Source: Alkalibacterium indicireducens (GTDB lineage Bacteria; Bacillota; Bacilli; Lactobacillales; Carnobacteriaceae_A). From it: a stretch of DNA of 18,048 bases. The DNA lies in contig NZ_BAAADA010000067.1 of assembly GCF_039522005.1 (NCBI RefSeq), positions 1-18,048 of the forward strand, given 5' to 3'. The position numbers and the translations under genes were made by a program. A model generated the notes under the pieces. The model was not told the DNA's origin and searched no databases. It worked only from the letters and a program-made list of their open reading frames with translations. Of this stretch, positions 8,320 through 15,670 are shown one piece after another; the first letter of the stretch is position 1; every line of letters starts with the position of its first letter.

Positions 8320-9289
8320 CATTTTCTTCTTCAACAGATCCTTCTCTGACGAAGAATGATCGCTTAATTTCAATAAACTCCTCAATATTATTTAAAAGCA
8401 TGAACAGATAGGCTCGATTTTCAAATTCAGCTCTACTTTTCGGCAGACCTGACTGTCTGAACGTTCTGTAAAGATCAGTAATGTTTTCCAGCAGACTCTG
8501 CCCTGTGTTCTTTTCGTTCAGCTGTTCTGACGTACTATTGAACAATTCAGCCAGTATCCTTGCCTCCTCAGATCCCAATCCGCTGTTCTGGAGTGAATGC
8601 AGCATCTTTCTAATCGATGACAGCTGCTGCCCGCGCATCTGAACATATTTCAAACTATAATCATTCTTATGAAACAGTTGATTATCGTAGTCCTTTAATG
8701 CCTGAGCTTTTGCTTCACTGATCAGATCCTCAGCTTCCCTAACCTGGTCGGTAAGTTTGACTGTCAGATCCTTTCCTGATAAACGATCAGAAATCCCCTT
8801 CAGTATCAGTCTGATGCCCTCATCAACCTGACGCTTGCTTTCAGCCAGTTCACTTTTATGAGATGGCATCCATAAATTTAGCAGCAAGGCACTGGTTGCG
8901 CCGATTGTCATGAGTAGAAAGCCATTAAGCTGCCAGCTCCAGGCGATGCTTCCAGCTCCAATAAAATGAGTGACCAGAACTGAGCATGGGGCAATTCCCG
9001 ATTGTAGATCAAAACGGTATGCTAAAGGTATATATATAATTAGATAGAGTCCAAAAGCTGTAACGGAAAACCCGGCCAGGTAGAATACGACTGAAGCTAT
9101 CAAAAACGCGGTCACAGTTGAAGCGACCCTCTTGAAGGCAGTAATAAAAGACGCCCTTTTAGTATCAAGAAGACTCAGAATTGCTATGATCCCTGCAGCC
9201 AGTGTATGATCAAGTTGAAGAAAATCTGCTGTATAGATCGCTAGCAGCGTAGCCAGAACCATTTTTACTGTACGATGTGTGATGGACAT
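8312..9289 (-). CDS. Aromatic acid exporter family (ArAE / DUF939-type) membrane protein
   Basis: The 325-residue product has an N-terminal membrane half (about residues 8-145) of short hydrophobic helices. The start, THRTVKMVLATLLAIYTADFL, and the stretch AAGIIAILSLLDTKRAS are typical of the ArAE_1 family (B. subtilis YqjA-like). A C-terminal cytoplasmic helical domain follows (about 150-325). Members are annotated as aromatic acid or small-molecule exporters, but the substrate is usually unknown and is unknown here. The ATG has a strong GGGGAGGG SD. The gene follows the AarF-family gene by 24 bases, so they are probably co-transcribed. Its stop codon lies inside the terminator stem. Confidence 0.85.
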   Translation of the reverse strand: MSITHRTVKMVLATLLAIYTADFLQLDHTLAAGIIAILSLLDTKRASFITAFKRVASTVTAFLIASVVFYLAGFSVTAFGLYLIIYIPLAYRFDLQSGIAPCSVLVTHFIGAGSIAWSWQLNGFLLMTIGATSALLLNLWMPSHKSELAESKRQVDEGIRLILKGISDRLSGKDLTVKLTDQVREAEDLISEAKAQALKDYDNQLFHKNDYSLKYVQMRGQQLSSIRKMLHSLQNSGLGSEEARILAELFNSTSEQLNEKNTGQSLLENITDLYRTFRQSGLPKSRAEFENRAYLFMLLNNIEEFIEIKRSFFVREGSVEEENEK

Positions 9290-9313
9290 TCAGATTCCCT
9301 CCCCTGGCTTCAG

Positions 9314-10909
9314 CTACAATGTTCCTGATCGAATGATGGATATGAGCAGCCACATCCCCATAACTCCGGCACCTATAAAAATCGCAATCGCAAAGAAGGA
9401 TACGCCTGCGCCTTCCGAAAGGACAAATATCACGGAAGAAGCAATAATCAGAGCAGCAATGATTAAAGCAAAGACCAGACGATTGACCATCTTGTTAACT
9501 TCTATCCACTTATCCTCGAAATGAACCAGATCGATATGGACCATCAATCTGCCATTGTTGACAGTATCCAGTACTCGCTTGAATGTAGAAGGTAGCTTGA
9601 ATGAATCCATAGCCAGTTGATAGACACCAATTTTAAGTTTTTCCTTCGACAGTTTGTCAATCAGACTGATGTCATTGCTGGCCTTGATGTAGGTTGAAGC
9701 AATTTCCATAATATTAATATCTGGGTGCAAGTCAGAGACTACGCCTTCAAGAATAGTCAGAGACTTTGCCAGTAAAATAAAGTCATTAGGCATAACCATT
9801 TTATATTTATGCGTCACGTGCAGCACGTCTGAGAAAAATGTGCTTAGATCAATTTGCCCAAAACTTCTGGTAATATAGGACTGGTAAAAATCATGAAGAT
9901 CTTCACTGAAATCAAACCGGTTGACCTTATCTTTAGTGATAGCCATCTGGAGAAGCAGATTCATAAGCTGATCCAAGTCTTCGAAGACAATTGCTCTCAT
10001 AATGCTGATGAGATCATCTTTCACGCTATCGGAAAGTTCCCCGACGATTCCAAAATCAATGAACACGATTTTCTTTTCCTTGATTACCATGTTACCTGGA
10101 TGCGGGTCACCGTGAAAAAAACCATCCTTAAAGATCTGTGACAGAAATGAATAGACTAGTTTTTCTGCAATATCCTTCTTTTCATACCCTTCTTCCCGGA
10201 TTTCTTCCTGGTTCAGACCTCTTATTCCTTTGATATATTCTTCAACTAATACGCGCTTAGAGGTGTAAGTCAGAACCGGTTTGGGTGCGGTAACTGCATC
10301 CAGTTCTTTGTTCAATCTGCGGAACTTGATGAGGGCCTGTCCTTCATTTCTGAAGTCCAGCTCCCGTTTGGTCGTTTCTTCAATTTCTTTAAACGCCGCC
10401 TTGGCATCCACTAGCATTTCCTTGACTGTTTCAGGTGCCATGGATACGATGCGAGAAAACAACTGAATATCGCGAAGCAAATTTTCTTCAATTTCCGGAC
10501 GCTGAACTTTAATCACGACTTGTTCCCCGGTCAGCAGTTGGGCTCTGTGTACTTGAGCAACGGAGGCACTGGCAAGTGGCGTCTGCTCAACCCACTCAAA
10601 TACATCTTCAAGTTCCTCTTTAAAATCTTCTTTAAAAATTCGCCTGATGTCTTTATACGGAAAAGGAGGCGCATCATCTCTCAGTTTAGACATTTCCTTA
10701 ATGTATTCTGGTGGAAGCAGATCCTGCCTCGTAGATATAATCTGACCGATCTTGATAAAACTTGGTCCCAGCTCTTCAAATGCCAGCCTCAAGTTTGCTG
10801 CATCCTGTTCTTTATGCTTGGTTCTTACTCGTGTCCGGTAAATATGGCCGAAGCCGTATGATGCCAGTACACTGGCAATTTCTGTCAGTCGTTCACGGTT
10901 ACTTTTCAA
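9314..10909 (-). CDS. AarF/UbiB (ABC1) atypical kinase family protein
   Basis: This is a membrane-associated protein of the ABC1/UbiB family, whose members act as atypical kinases or ATPases linked to quinone and lipid metabolism; the substrate here is unknown. Counting from the upstream ATG, it has the family KxGQ motif (KIGQ, 59-62), the Ala-rich loop ASASVAQVHR (120-129), the nucleotide-binding Lys in VIKVQRP (140), HGDPHPGN (272-279) and DFG (291-293). Two C-terminal membrane helices (about 484-535) follow. The longest frame begins at ATG 10927, but the Shine-Dalgarno AAAGGAGG (10924-10917) lies after that ATG. The TTG at 10909, with a 7-base spacer, is the better start and gives 531 residues. 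It sits between the phasin-like gene and the exporter-family gene. Confidence 0.9.
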   Translation of the reverse strand: MKSNRERLTEIASVLASYGFGHIYRTRVRTKHKEQDAANLRLAFEELGPSFIKIGQIISTRQDLLPPEYIKEMSKLRDDAPPFPYKDIRRIFKEDFKEELEDVFEWVEQTPLASASVAQVHRAQLLTGEQVVIKVQRPEIEENLLRDIQLFSRIVSMAPETVKEMLVDAKAAFKEIEETTKRELDFRNEGQALIKFRRLNKELDAVTAPKPVLTYTSKRVLVEEYIKGIRGLNQEEIREEGYEKKDIAEKLVYSFLSQIFKDGFFHGDPHPGNMVIKEKKIVFIDFGIVGELSDSVKDDLISIMRAIVFEDLDQLMNLLLQMAITKDKVNRFDFSEDLHDFYQSYITRSFGQIDLSTFFSDVLHVTHKYKMVMPNDFILLAKSLTILEGVVSDLHPDINIMEIASTYIKASNDISLIDKLSKEKLKIGVYQLAMDSFKLPSTFKRVLDTVNNGRLMVHIDLVHFEDKWIEVNKMVNRLVFALIIAALIIASSVIFVLSEGAGVSFFAIAIFIGAGVMGMWLLISIIRSGTL

Positions 10910-10936
10910 AAGTTGGCCTCCTTTCATAAGGTAGAA

Positions 10937-10967
10937 AAGGTGCTGACCAGGATATGATCAACACCTT
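10937..10967 (-). terminator. Weak terminator or attenuator ahead of the AarF-family gene
   Basis: On the minus strand AAGGTGTTGA (10967-10958) pairs with TCAGCACCTT (10946-10937) over 10 bp with one G-U pair, followed only by TTCT. It lies 5 bases after the phasin-like stop codon and ends 27 bases before the likely TTG start of the next gene. The short T-tract suggests partial read-through rather than full termination. Confidence 0.5.
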
Positions 10968-10971
10968 ATCA

Positions 10972-11274
10972 TTATACTTCTGTTGATTTATCTGTCAGTT
11001 TGCGTTCAAGTTCTTCAACCTTGGCTTCCAGATCTTCAATATCTTTTCTCTGGGCCACATTCATTTCGAGCAATATTGCTTCGAGTGTTTCTTTCTCTTC
11101 CATAGAAACCTCTTTATTTTTTCTCTGAATCAATTCTTCTGTCAACTTCTTACCTTCAGCGACGGTCAATTTCCCACGACTGACTAATTTGTCAACTTGT
11201 TCTACTGCTTTTTCAAGTGCGATAGCCGTAGATCCGACACCGACCAGCAAAGCTTTTTTGATATCATCCATCAT
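10972..11274 (-). CDS. Phasin-like coiled-coil protein
   Basis: This 100-residue protein has a short hydrophobic N-terminal stretch (LLVGVGSTAIAL, about residues 9-20). A long, highly charged amphipathic helix follows, ending in a heptad-like coiled coil (about 75-95, DIEDLEAKVEELERKL). The sequence resembles the small phasin/PhaF-like proteins of Firmicutes, which are often encoded next to AarF-family genes. No polyhydroxyalkanoate genes are in the window, so a storage-granule role cannot be claimed. The ATG pair has AAGGGG 9 bases upstream, and a very good promoter precedes it. Three in-phase stop codons (TAA TGA TAA) end it. Confidence 0.8.
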   Translation of the reverse strand: MMDDIKKALLVGVGSTAIALEKAVEQVDKLVSRGKLTVAEGKKLTEELIQRKNKEVSMEEKETLEAILLEMNVAQRKDIEDLEAKVEELERKLTDKSTEV

Positions 11275-11310
11275 AATAAAGAACCCCTTCCAAATTGATC
11301 TTACACTGTC

Positions 11311-11339
11311 AGTATAACACTCACCTTAAAAATTGTCAG
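11311..11339 (-). promoter_or_regulatory. Promoter of the phasin-AarF-exporter transcript
   Basis: On the minus strand CTGACA (11339-11334) and TATACT (11316-11311) are 17 bases apart, each five of six to the vegetative consensus, about 40 bases upstream of the phasin-like ATG. Confidence 0.72.
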
Positions 11340-11370
11340 ATAAAACCAATGATTTCTGCTGGTATTTCGA

Positions 11371-12282
11371 CTAAGGCAGAGGATTTCCAGCTGCTTTATA
11401 CACCGTATACCAATCTTCACGGCTTAAAGATATTTCCGATGCAGAGGAATAATTTCTGATTCGTTTTTCATTCATCGTTCCCAGAATGATCTGCATTTTA
11501 GCTGGATGTCTTAACAGCCAGGCAATCGCCAGTGCTTCATGATCTGTTTCATATTTATCAGCGAGTAATTTCAAGGTTTCATTGACCTCACCATAATCAG
11601 GATGGTTCAAGAATACACCGTCCGGACCGTGAACAGGGGACCATGGCTGTACAGTTATGTCATTCAGCCTGCAGTAATCAAGGATTGCACGATCATGGTC
11701 GATCGATCCCTTATGCTTCGTGTTCACCTGAACCCCGGCATCGATCATTCCAGTATGCATGACACTTAATTGGAGCTGATTCGCAATCAAGTCCTGTTTG
11801 ACATACCTTTTCAGCAGCTCAATCTGATACGGACTGTGGTTGCTCACACCGAACTGTCTCACTTTCCCGGAACTGTGTAAAGTATCGAAAGCCTCAGCCA
11901 CTTCTTCAGGTTCGACAAGTGCATCCGGTCGGTGAAGCAGCAGGACATCTATATAGTCTGTATCGAGTCTATTAAGGATCCCGTCAACTGAGCTGATTAA
12001 ATGTTCTTTAGAAAAATCATAATAGCCGGATCGAATTCCCGCCTTCGACTGTAAGATAATATCATCTCGTTTGATTGATGTCAGTTCAAGCGCCTGTGCA
12101 AATCGCTTCTCAGACTCTCCTCCGCCGTAAATATCCGCATGATCATAGAAATTGACACCGGATTCAAAAGCAGCATTTATGACGCCAGCCGCTTCCTTAC
12201 CATTCAGTTTATCCATTCGCATACAGCCCAGCGCCACTTCTGATACCGATAAATCTGATGTGCCTAATTGTATTTTATTCAT
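11371..12282 (-). CDS. Aldo/keto reductase (YdhF-like)
   Basis: This NAD(P)H-dependent oxidoreductase of the aldo/keto reductase superfamily is a single-domain TIM barrel, predicted to be cytoplasmic. The 303-residue product has the full catalytic tetrad: Asp47 and Tyr52 in NFYDHADIYGGG, Lys80 in LQSKAG and His117 in LLLHRPD. FGVSNH and the C-terminal ILGTMNEKRI cofactor-binding segment are also present. The natural substrate cannot be told. The ATG has a strong AGGAGG. The gene stands alone, facing away from the accessory island whose left border lies about 95-130 bases upstream. Confidence 0.92.
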   Translation of the reverse strand: MNKIQLGTSDLSVSEVALGCMRMDKLNGKEAAGVINAAFESGVNFYDHADIYGGGESEKRFAQALELTSIKRDDIILQSKAGIRSGYYDFSKEHLISSVDGILNRLDTDYIDVLLLHRPDALVEPEEVAEAFDTLHSSGKVRQFGVSNHSPYQIELLKRYVKQDLIANQLQLSVMHTGMIDAGVQVNTKHKGSIDHDRAILDYCRLNDITVQPWSPVHGPDGVFLNHPDYGEVNETLKLLADKYETDHEALAIAWLLRHPAKMQIILGTMNEKRIRNYSSASEISLSREDWYTVYKAAGNPLP

Positions 12283-12374
12283 CGTTTTCCTCCTGTCTAT
12301 TGTACTATAACCAGTTTACTCTGAGAAGATAAATAATGCGACCATTGTTTGGTACAGAGTATTTAAAATTAAAA

Positions 12375-12407
12375 TTACATTGTGACAAATATATGTGCAA
12401 TAAGTGT
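12375..12407 (+). repeat. Imperfect direct repeat, left copy
   Basis: TTACATTGTGACAAA followed by ATGT, CAA and AGTGT recurs in the same orientation and order at 15694-15732, where 7 extra bases follow TTACATT and a few positions differ. The left copy ends 2 bases before the 22-bp inverted repeat. The right copy leads straight into the spx promoter. It may be an old duplication of the spx upstream region. Confidence 0.5.
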
Positions 12408-12409
12408 CT

Positions 12410-12431
12410 AACCTGAATAATTCATACTTTC
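12410..12431 (+). repeat. 22-bp inverted repeat, left copy
   Basis: The sequence starting AACCTGAATAATTCATAC and ending TTTC is exactly complementary over 22 bases to 15671-15692. The two copies bracket the resolvase remnant and the formaldehyde genes, so they may be terminal inverted repeats of a mobile element. I found no exact target-site duplication next to them. Confidence 0.7.
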
Positions 12432-12657
12432 GCTTTTGACCATCTGTAACTGTCTAACGGTAGTCAAAATTAACTTTTTAATTTTCACCTGTTAAGTGAC
12501 GCACAAAGAACCTCATTCTGCTATGGTAAAGGTGCCCAAACTAACCAAAAAAAAGTGTTCTCTCCGTGACAAACTTACAAAAAAACAGGAAAAATTCAAT
12601 TCAAACATCACCTTTGCGCAAACAGGTGGTCACTTATAGAGTGATCCTGGTTTAGTC
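12432..12657. other. Non-coding AT-rich stretch inside the island
   Basis: No open frame with a ribosome binding site is seen on either strand. It contains small hairpins (for example CACCT..AGGTG at 12609-12628 and GGTCACT..AGTGATCC at 12628-12648) and several homopolymer A runs. It looks like decayed mobile-element DNA, but I cannot assign it to a family. Confidence 0.4.
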
Positions 12658-12929
12658 TTAGTTAAAGAAGTAATGGACAGCTATTTCAAAAAGATACTTA
12701 ATCGTATTCAAGGCATCTTGTGTATTGCGCACAAATCGTTCCTGCTTTGTGACGACTAACGTGTCCCCGTTTGGATTTCCTGCAGCAATTTTTTGGAATT
12801 CCGTCCGATCACTTTTGTCCCAGTTATTTTTTCAAAAAACACTTTGTCCAAGCGTTACTCTTGTAGCTGACGAAGTTGCCCTTCCAAATCTTGGTGGTGG
12901 GTGCTTACCCGTGCATAGCCATATTTCAT
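12658..12929 (-). pseudogene. Decayed serine resolvase/invertase, N-terminal part
   Basis: The minus strand from ATG 12929 reads MKYGYARVSTHHQDLEGQLR, the N-terminus of serine site-specific recombinases with the catalytic Ser in YARVST. It then meets an in-frame TAA after about 24 codons. The frame continues with LDKVFFEKITGTK, then shifts to SDRTEFQK. An internal stretch KLLQEIQTG is in the first frame, and GDTLVVTKQERFVRNTQDALNTI (given in two parts: GDTLVVTKQE, RFVRNTQDALNTI) is back in the second. These are all family motifs. Only about 90 residues' worth remains, and the C-terminal helix-turn-helix part is missing. It has at least one nonsense and several frameshift changes, so it is not functional. 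It marks a former Tn3-like or plasmid-derived element. Confidence 0.85.
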
Positions 12930-12980
12930 TTTTCCCACCCTTTCCCACTTTGCTTTTGACTATTAGTTATTACATCTTTA

Positions 12981-13022
12981 TAACAAATACTTAGCCGATT
13001 AAAATTAGTTTAGTATTTGTTA
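12981..13022. repeat. Palindrome next to the resolvase remnant, possible res site
   Basis: TAACAAATACT (12981-12991) and AGTATTTGTTA (13012-13022) form a perfect 11-bp inverted repeat with a 20-base AT-rich centre. It lies 50 bases upstream of the resolvase start. Resolution sites of serine resolvases are palindromic subsites of this kind, placed just upstream of the gene. Only one subsite pair is clear. Confidence 0.4.
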
Positions 13023-13050
13023 AAGCAATCTCTGGTAGAAATTCTATTCA

Positions 13051-13086
13051 AAAACACCTCCCAGAAATGCTAGGGAGGTGTTTTTT
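13051..13086. terminator. Strong intrinsic terminator
   Basis: AAAACACCTCCC (13051-13062) and GGGAGGTGTTTT (13073-13084) form a 12-bp stem with a 10-base loop and T-tracts on both strands. On the minus strand it lies about 110 bases after fghA and can end the frmA-fghA transcript. No intact plus-strand gene lies upstream of it. Confidence 0.85.
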
Positions 13087-13195
13087 GCATTATCAAAATT
13101 TATAACGATAAACATTTTAACAAAGGACTCATGGAACATTATAAAAGTTCAACAATCAAATCACTTTAAATAGAGTGAGCATTTAAACCAAAGAA

Positions 13196-14029
13196 TTATC
13201 TTAAGTACGCCATATGAAAAGCGAAATGATCTTCCAAAAAAGTAGCAATGAAGAAGTAGCTATGGTCGTATCCTTCTTCCTTTTTGTAATCTACAGCTAC
13301 ATTATTTTCCTGAGCATTTTGCAAAAAATACGTTTCTGTTAATTGTTCTGGATAAAACTCATCCTCAGTTCCTTGCGTAATGAGAATAGGCGGCATCACG
13401 GTTCCTTTAACCAGTTCGGAAGCATCCCACTCTTTCCAGGAAGTTTGATTCTCCCCTAAATAAGTAGTGAAGGATTTGATTCCCCAAGGAACTTGACTAG
13501 GGCTCAAAATAGGAGAAAAAGCCGAAATCGCTTTGAATCTCTCTTGATTTTTCATACCTATTACCAAAGAGCCATGTCCCCCCATAGAATGCCCCATAAT
13601 GCTCTCTTTCCCTGAGAAGTTGGGCACTAAAGAGGACGCAATCGCAGTTAACTCCTCTGTGATATAGGTATACATCTTATAATGCTTAGTCCATGGTTCT
13701 TGGGTCGCATCCAAATAAAATCCTGCACCTTGACCAAGATCCCAAGACTCATCGTCAGCAACATTTTCTCCGCGTGGTGACGTATCGGGAATCATGACCG
13801 CCACTTGATATTTTTCAGCCAATCTTTGGAAACCACTTTTTTGACTAAAATTATCATCTGTACACGTTAAACCCGATAACCACCAAATAAGCGGGATTTT
13901 TTCCATTCCTTTATTGGACGGCAAGTAGAGACTAAAAGTCATGTCGCACTGTAACACTTCTGAATAATGGCTGTACTTACGTTGTTCTCCGCCAAAAGAG
14001 AGGCGGTTTTCAATAAGTTTAAGATTCAC
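13196..14029 (-). CDS. fghA: S-formylglutathione hydrolase
   Basis: This enzyme hydrolyses S-formylglutathione to formate and glutathione, the second step of thiol-dependent formaldehyde removal. It is an alpha/beta-hydrolase of the esterase D family. Counted from the upstream ATG, it has nucleophile Ser153 in GHSMGGHG, Asp228 in GTEDEF and His261 in GYDHSYFFI, plus the family motifs WWLSGLTCTDDNF and DTSPRG. The longest frame begins at ATG 14044, but the Shine-Dalgarno GAGGAG (14042-14037) lies inside it. GTG 14029, 7 bases after the SD, is the likely start and gives 277 residues. The SD is made of the last two codons of frmA, so the two genes are translationally coupled. Because the pathway needs glutathione or a similar thiol, the host should make or import one. 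Confidence 0.93.
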   Translation of the reverse strand: MNLKLIENRLSFGGEQRKYSHYSEVLQCDMTFSLYLPSNKGMEKIPLIWWLSGLTCTDDNFSQKSGFQRLAEKYQVAVMIPDTSPRGENVADDESWDLGQGAGFYLDATQEPWTKHYKMYTYITEELTAIASSLVPNFSGKESIMGHSMGGHGSLVIGMKNQERFKAISAFSPILSPSQVPWGIKSFTTYLGENQTSWKEWDASELVKGTVMPPILITQGTEDEFYPEQLTETYFLQNAQENNVAVDYKKEEGYDHSYFFIATFLEDHFAFHMAYLR

Positions 14030-14033
14030 TTCT

Positions 14034-15149
14034 TCACTCCTCATATGTTAAAATCGTTCGAATCGATTCGCCCCTATGAAGCAAATCAAATGCCTCATTA
14101 ATATCTGTAAAGTTCAAGTGATGGGTGATATAGGGGTCCAAGTCAATTTTACCCTCCATAAAGTCCTCCACCATTCCTGGTAGTTCCGTTCTACCTTTGA
14201 CTCCACCAAAGGCTGATCCACGCCATACGCGTCCCGTTACTAATTGGAATGGGCGAGTATGAATCTCTTTCCCTGCACCGGCTACACCGATAATAGTGCT
14301 TTCACCCCATCCTTTATGACAACATTCAAGAGCAGCCTTCATAACTTCCACATTCCCAATACACTCGAAGCTATAGTCAACTCCCCCATCCGTCATTTCA
14401 ATGATGACCTCTTGAATAGGACGATCAAATTTAGCTGGATTCACAAAATCGGTTGCTCCCATTTTTTTAGCTAATTCAAACTTATTTTCATCTAAGTCGA
14501 CAGCAATAATTCGGCTAGCCTTTGCTTGGACTAATCCTTGAATAACAGCTAAACCGATAGCCCCAAGACCAAATACGGCTGTTACCGCACCTTCTTCCAC
14601 TTTTGCGGTTTTGTGTACAGCACCTATCCCTGTAGTTACACCGCACCCAAATAAAGCGACTTTGTCAAGAGGTGCTTCTGGGGTAATTTTTGCTAAAGAA
14701 ATTTCAGGTACGACTGTATATTCGCTAAAGGTACTGGTGCCCATGTAATGATAAATCGGCTCTCCCTTATAAGAGAAACGCGTAGTTCCATCAGGCATTA
14801 AACCTTTGCCTTGTGTTTCTCGCACGGCACTACATAAGTTGGTTTTACCAGAAAGACAGAATTTACATTCCCCACATTCAGCCGTATACAGTGGAATAAC
14901 ATGATCCCCTGGTTTTACTGAAGTCACTTCATCCCCTACAGAAACGACAACACCTGCACCTTCATGACCTAGTACAGCCGGAAATACACCTTCTGGATCA
15001 TCACCTGATAAAGTAAACGCATCAGTATGGCAAACTGAAGTATACAAGATTTTTACTAAGACCTCTTTTGCCTTTGGTTCTTCTACATCGATTTCTACAA
15101 TTTGAAGCGGTTCTCCTGATTTAAATGCAACAGCAGCTTTACTTTTCAA
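14034..15149 (-). CDS. frmA: S-(hydroxymethyl)glutathione dehydrogenase / class III alcohol dehydrogenase
   Basis: This enzyme oxidises the spontaneous adduct of formaldehyde and glutathione to S-formylglutathione with NAD+. It may also act as an S-nitrosoglutathione reductase. The 371-residue zinc-dependent medium-chain dehydrogenase has catalytic zinc ligands Cys40, His62 (with Glu63) and Cys169. Its structural zinc cluster is Cys92, 95, 98 and 106. The Rossmann loop GLGAIG is at 194-199. The TTRFSYKG segment carries the class III Arg that binds the thiol carboxylate. The start is TTG 15149, with AAGAAGG 7 bases upstream. It is followed directly by fghA and is divergent from an HxlR-family regulator with which it shares a promoter region. 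Confidence 0.95.
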   Translation of the reverse strand: MKSKAAVAFKSGEPLQIVEIDVEEPKAKEVLVKILYTSVCHTDAFTLSGDDPEGVFPAVLGHEGAGVVVSVGDEVTSVKPGDHVIPLYTAECGECKFCLSGKTNLCSAVRETQGKGLMPDGTTRFSYKGEPIYHYMGTSTFSEYTVVPEISLAKITPEAPLDKVALFGCGVTTGIGAVHKTAKVEEGAVTAVFGLGAIGLAVIQGLVQAKASRIIAVDLDENKFELAKKMGATDFVNPAKFDRPIQEVIIEMTDGGVDYSFECIGNVEVMKAALECCHKGWGESTIIGVAGAGKEIHTRPFQLVTGRVWRGSAFGGVKGRTELPGMVEDFMEGKIDLDPYITHHLNFTDINEAFDLLHRGESIRTILTYEE

Positions 15150-15189
15150 TTGAGTACCTTCTTTCTTTTATTTTCTTATTTCTTTTTCT

Positions 15190-15242
15190 ATAATCTCATA
15201 TTATAATTCAATTGACAATACTGACGCTTTTGTCACTATAAA
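15190..15242. promoter_or_regulatory. Overlapping divergent promoters with a dyad (frmA / HxlR-type regulator)
   Basis: Plus strand: TTGACA (15212-15217) and TATAAA (15237-15242) with an unusually long 19-base spacer drive the regulator. Minus strand: TTGTCA (15218-15213) and GATTAT (15195-15190), 17 bases apart, could drive frmA. A perfect TATAAT (15205-15200) lacks a matching -35 and could be activator-dependent. The dyad TGACAA-N11-TTGTCA (15213-15235) covers both -35 regions and is the likely operator. Confidence 0.55.
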
Positions 15243-15273
15243 CAAAATATCACATAGAAAGAGATGGTACTAT

Positions 15274-15636
15274 ATGACCATTCATTATAAAGGGAAAAAT
15301 TTTTTCACTAGTAAGGATTTGGCTTTATCCGTTATAGGTGGACGTTGGAAAATAGCGATTATTTGGTGCTTGCTCCAACAGTCTCCATTAAGGTTGAGTG
15401 AAATACAAAGATACCTTCCCGATGTCAATCAACGCATGCTAATTAGACAATTAAGGGAATTAGAAGAAGATCAAATCATTACTAGGGTTGTATACCCCGT
15501 TGTACCTCCTAAAGTAGAGTATCAACTAAGTGAAATTGGTTTACACCTAGAACCCGTTGTAACATCTATTTGTGAATGGGGAGATAGTTTTAAAGATTTT
15601 TTGAAAGAAAATACTACTGAAACTTCAGTTGAATAG
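15274..15636 (+). CDS. HxlR-family winged-helix transcriptional regulator
   Basis: This 120-residue DUF24/HxlR-family regulator has the family signature LSVIGGRWKIAIIW (residues 18-31). A winged helix follows, with LRLSEIQRYLPDVNQRMLIRQLRELEEDQII (in parts 39-51 and 52-69) and then YPVVPPKVEYQLSEIG. The length equals that of B. subtilis HxlR, which activates formaldehyde detoxification. The divergent frmA-fghA pair makes formaldehyde or aldehyde sensing the natural inference. The position where I recall the reactive Cys of HxlR (followed by Glu-Lys) reads Thr12-Ser-Lys here. The only cysteines are Cys32 and Cys100. The SD is weak (AAAGAGATGG). It ends about 35 bases before the right inverted repeat. 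Confidence 0.88.
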   Translation: MTIHYKGKNFFTSKDLALSVIGGRWKIAIIWCLLQQSPLRLSEIQRYLPDVNQRMLIRQLRELEEDQIITRVVYPVVPPKVEYQLSEIGLHLEPVVTSICEWGDSFKDFLKENTTETSVE

Positions 15637-15670
15637 TAACTGTACTAGCTAGGAAGAACCTATTAAAGGA

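Noticed and set aside
12400..12412. Target-site duplication flanking the 22-bp inverted repeats
   Set aside because: Bases directly outside the two copies do not match over 3-9 positions. Only the longer imperfect direct repeat exists, at unequal distances.
12725..12994. An 89-codon plus-strand open frame in the 12.3-13.2 kb gap
   Set aside because: It is the complement of the decayed resolvase, whose minus-strand motifs are clear. The plus frame has no SD and no family resemblance.
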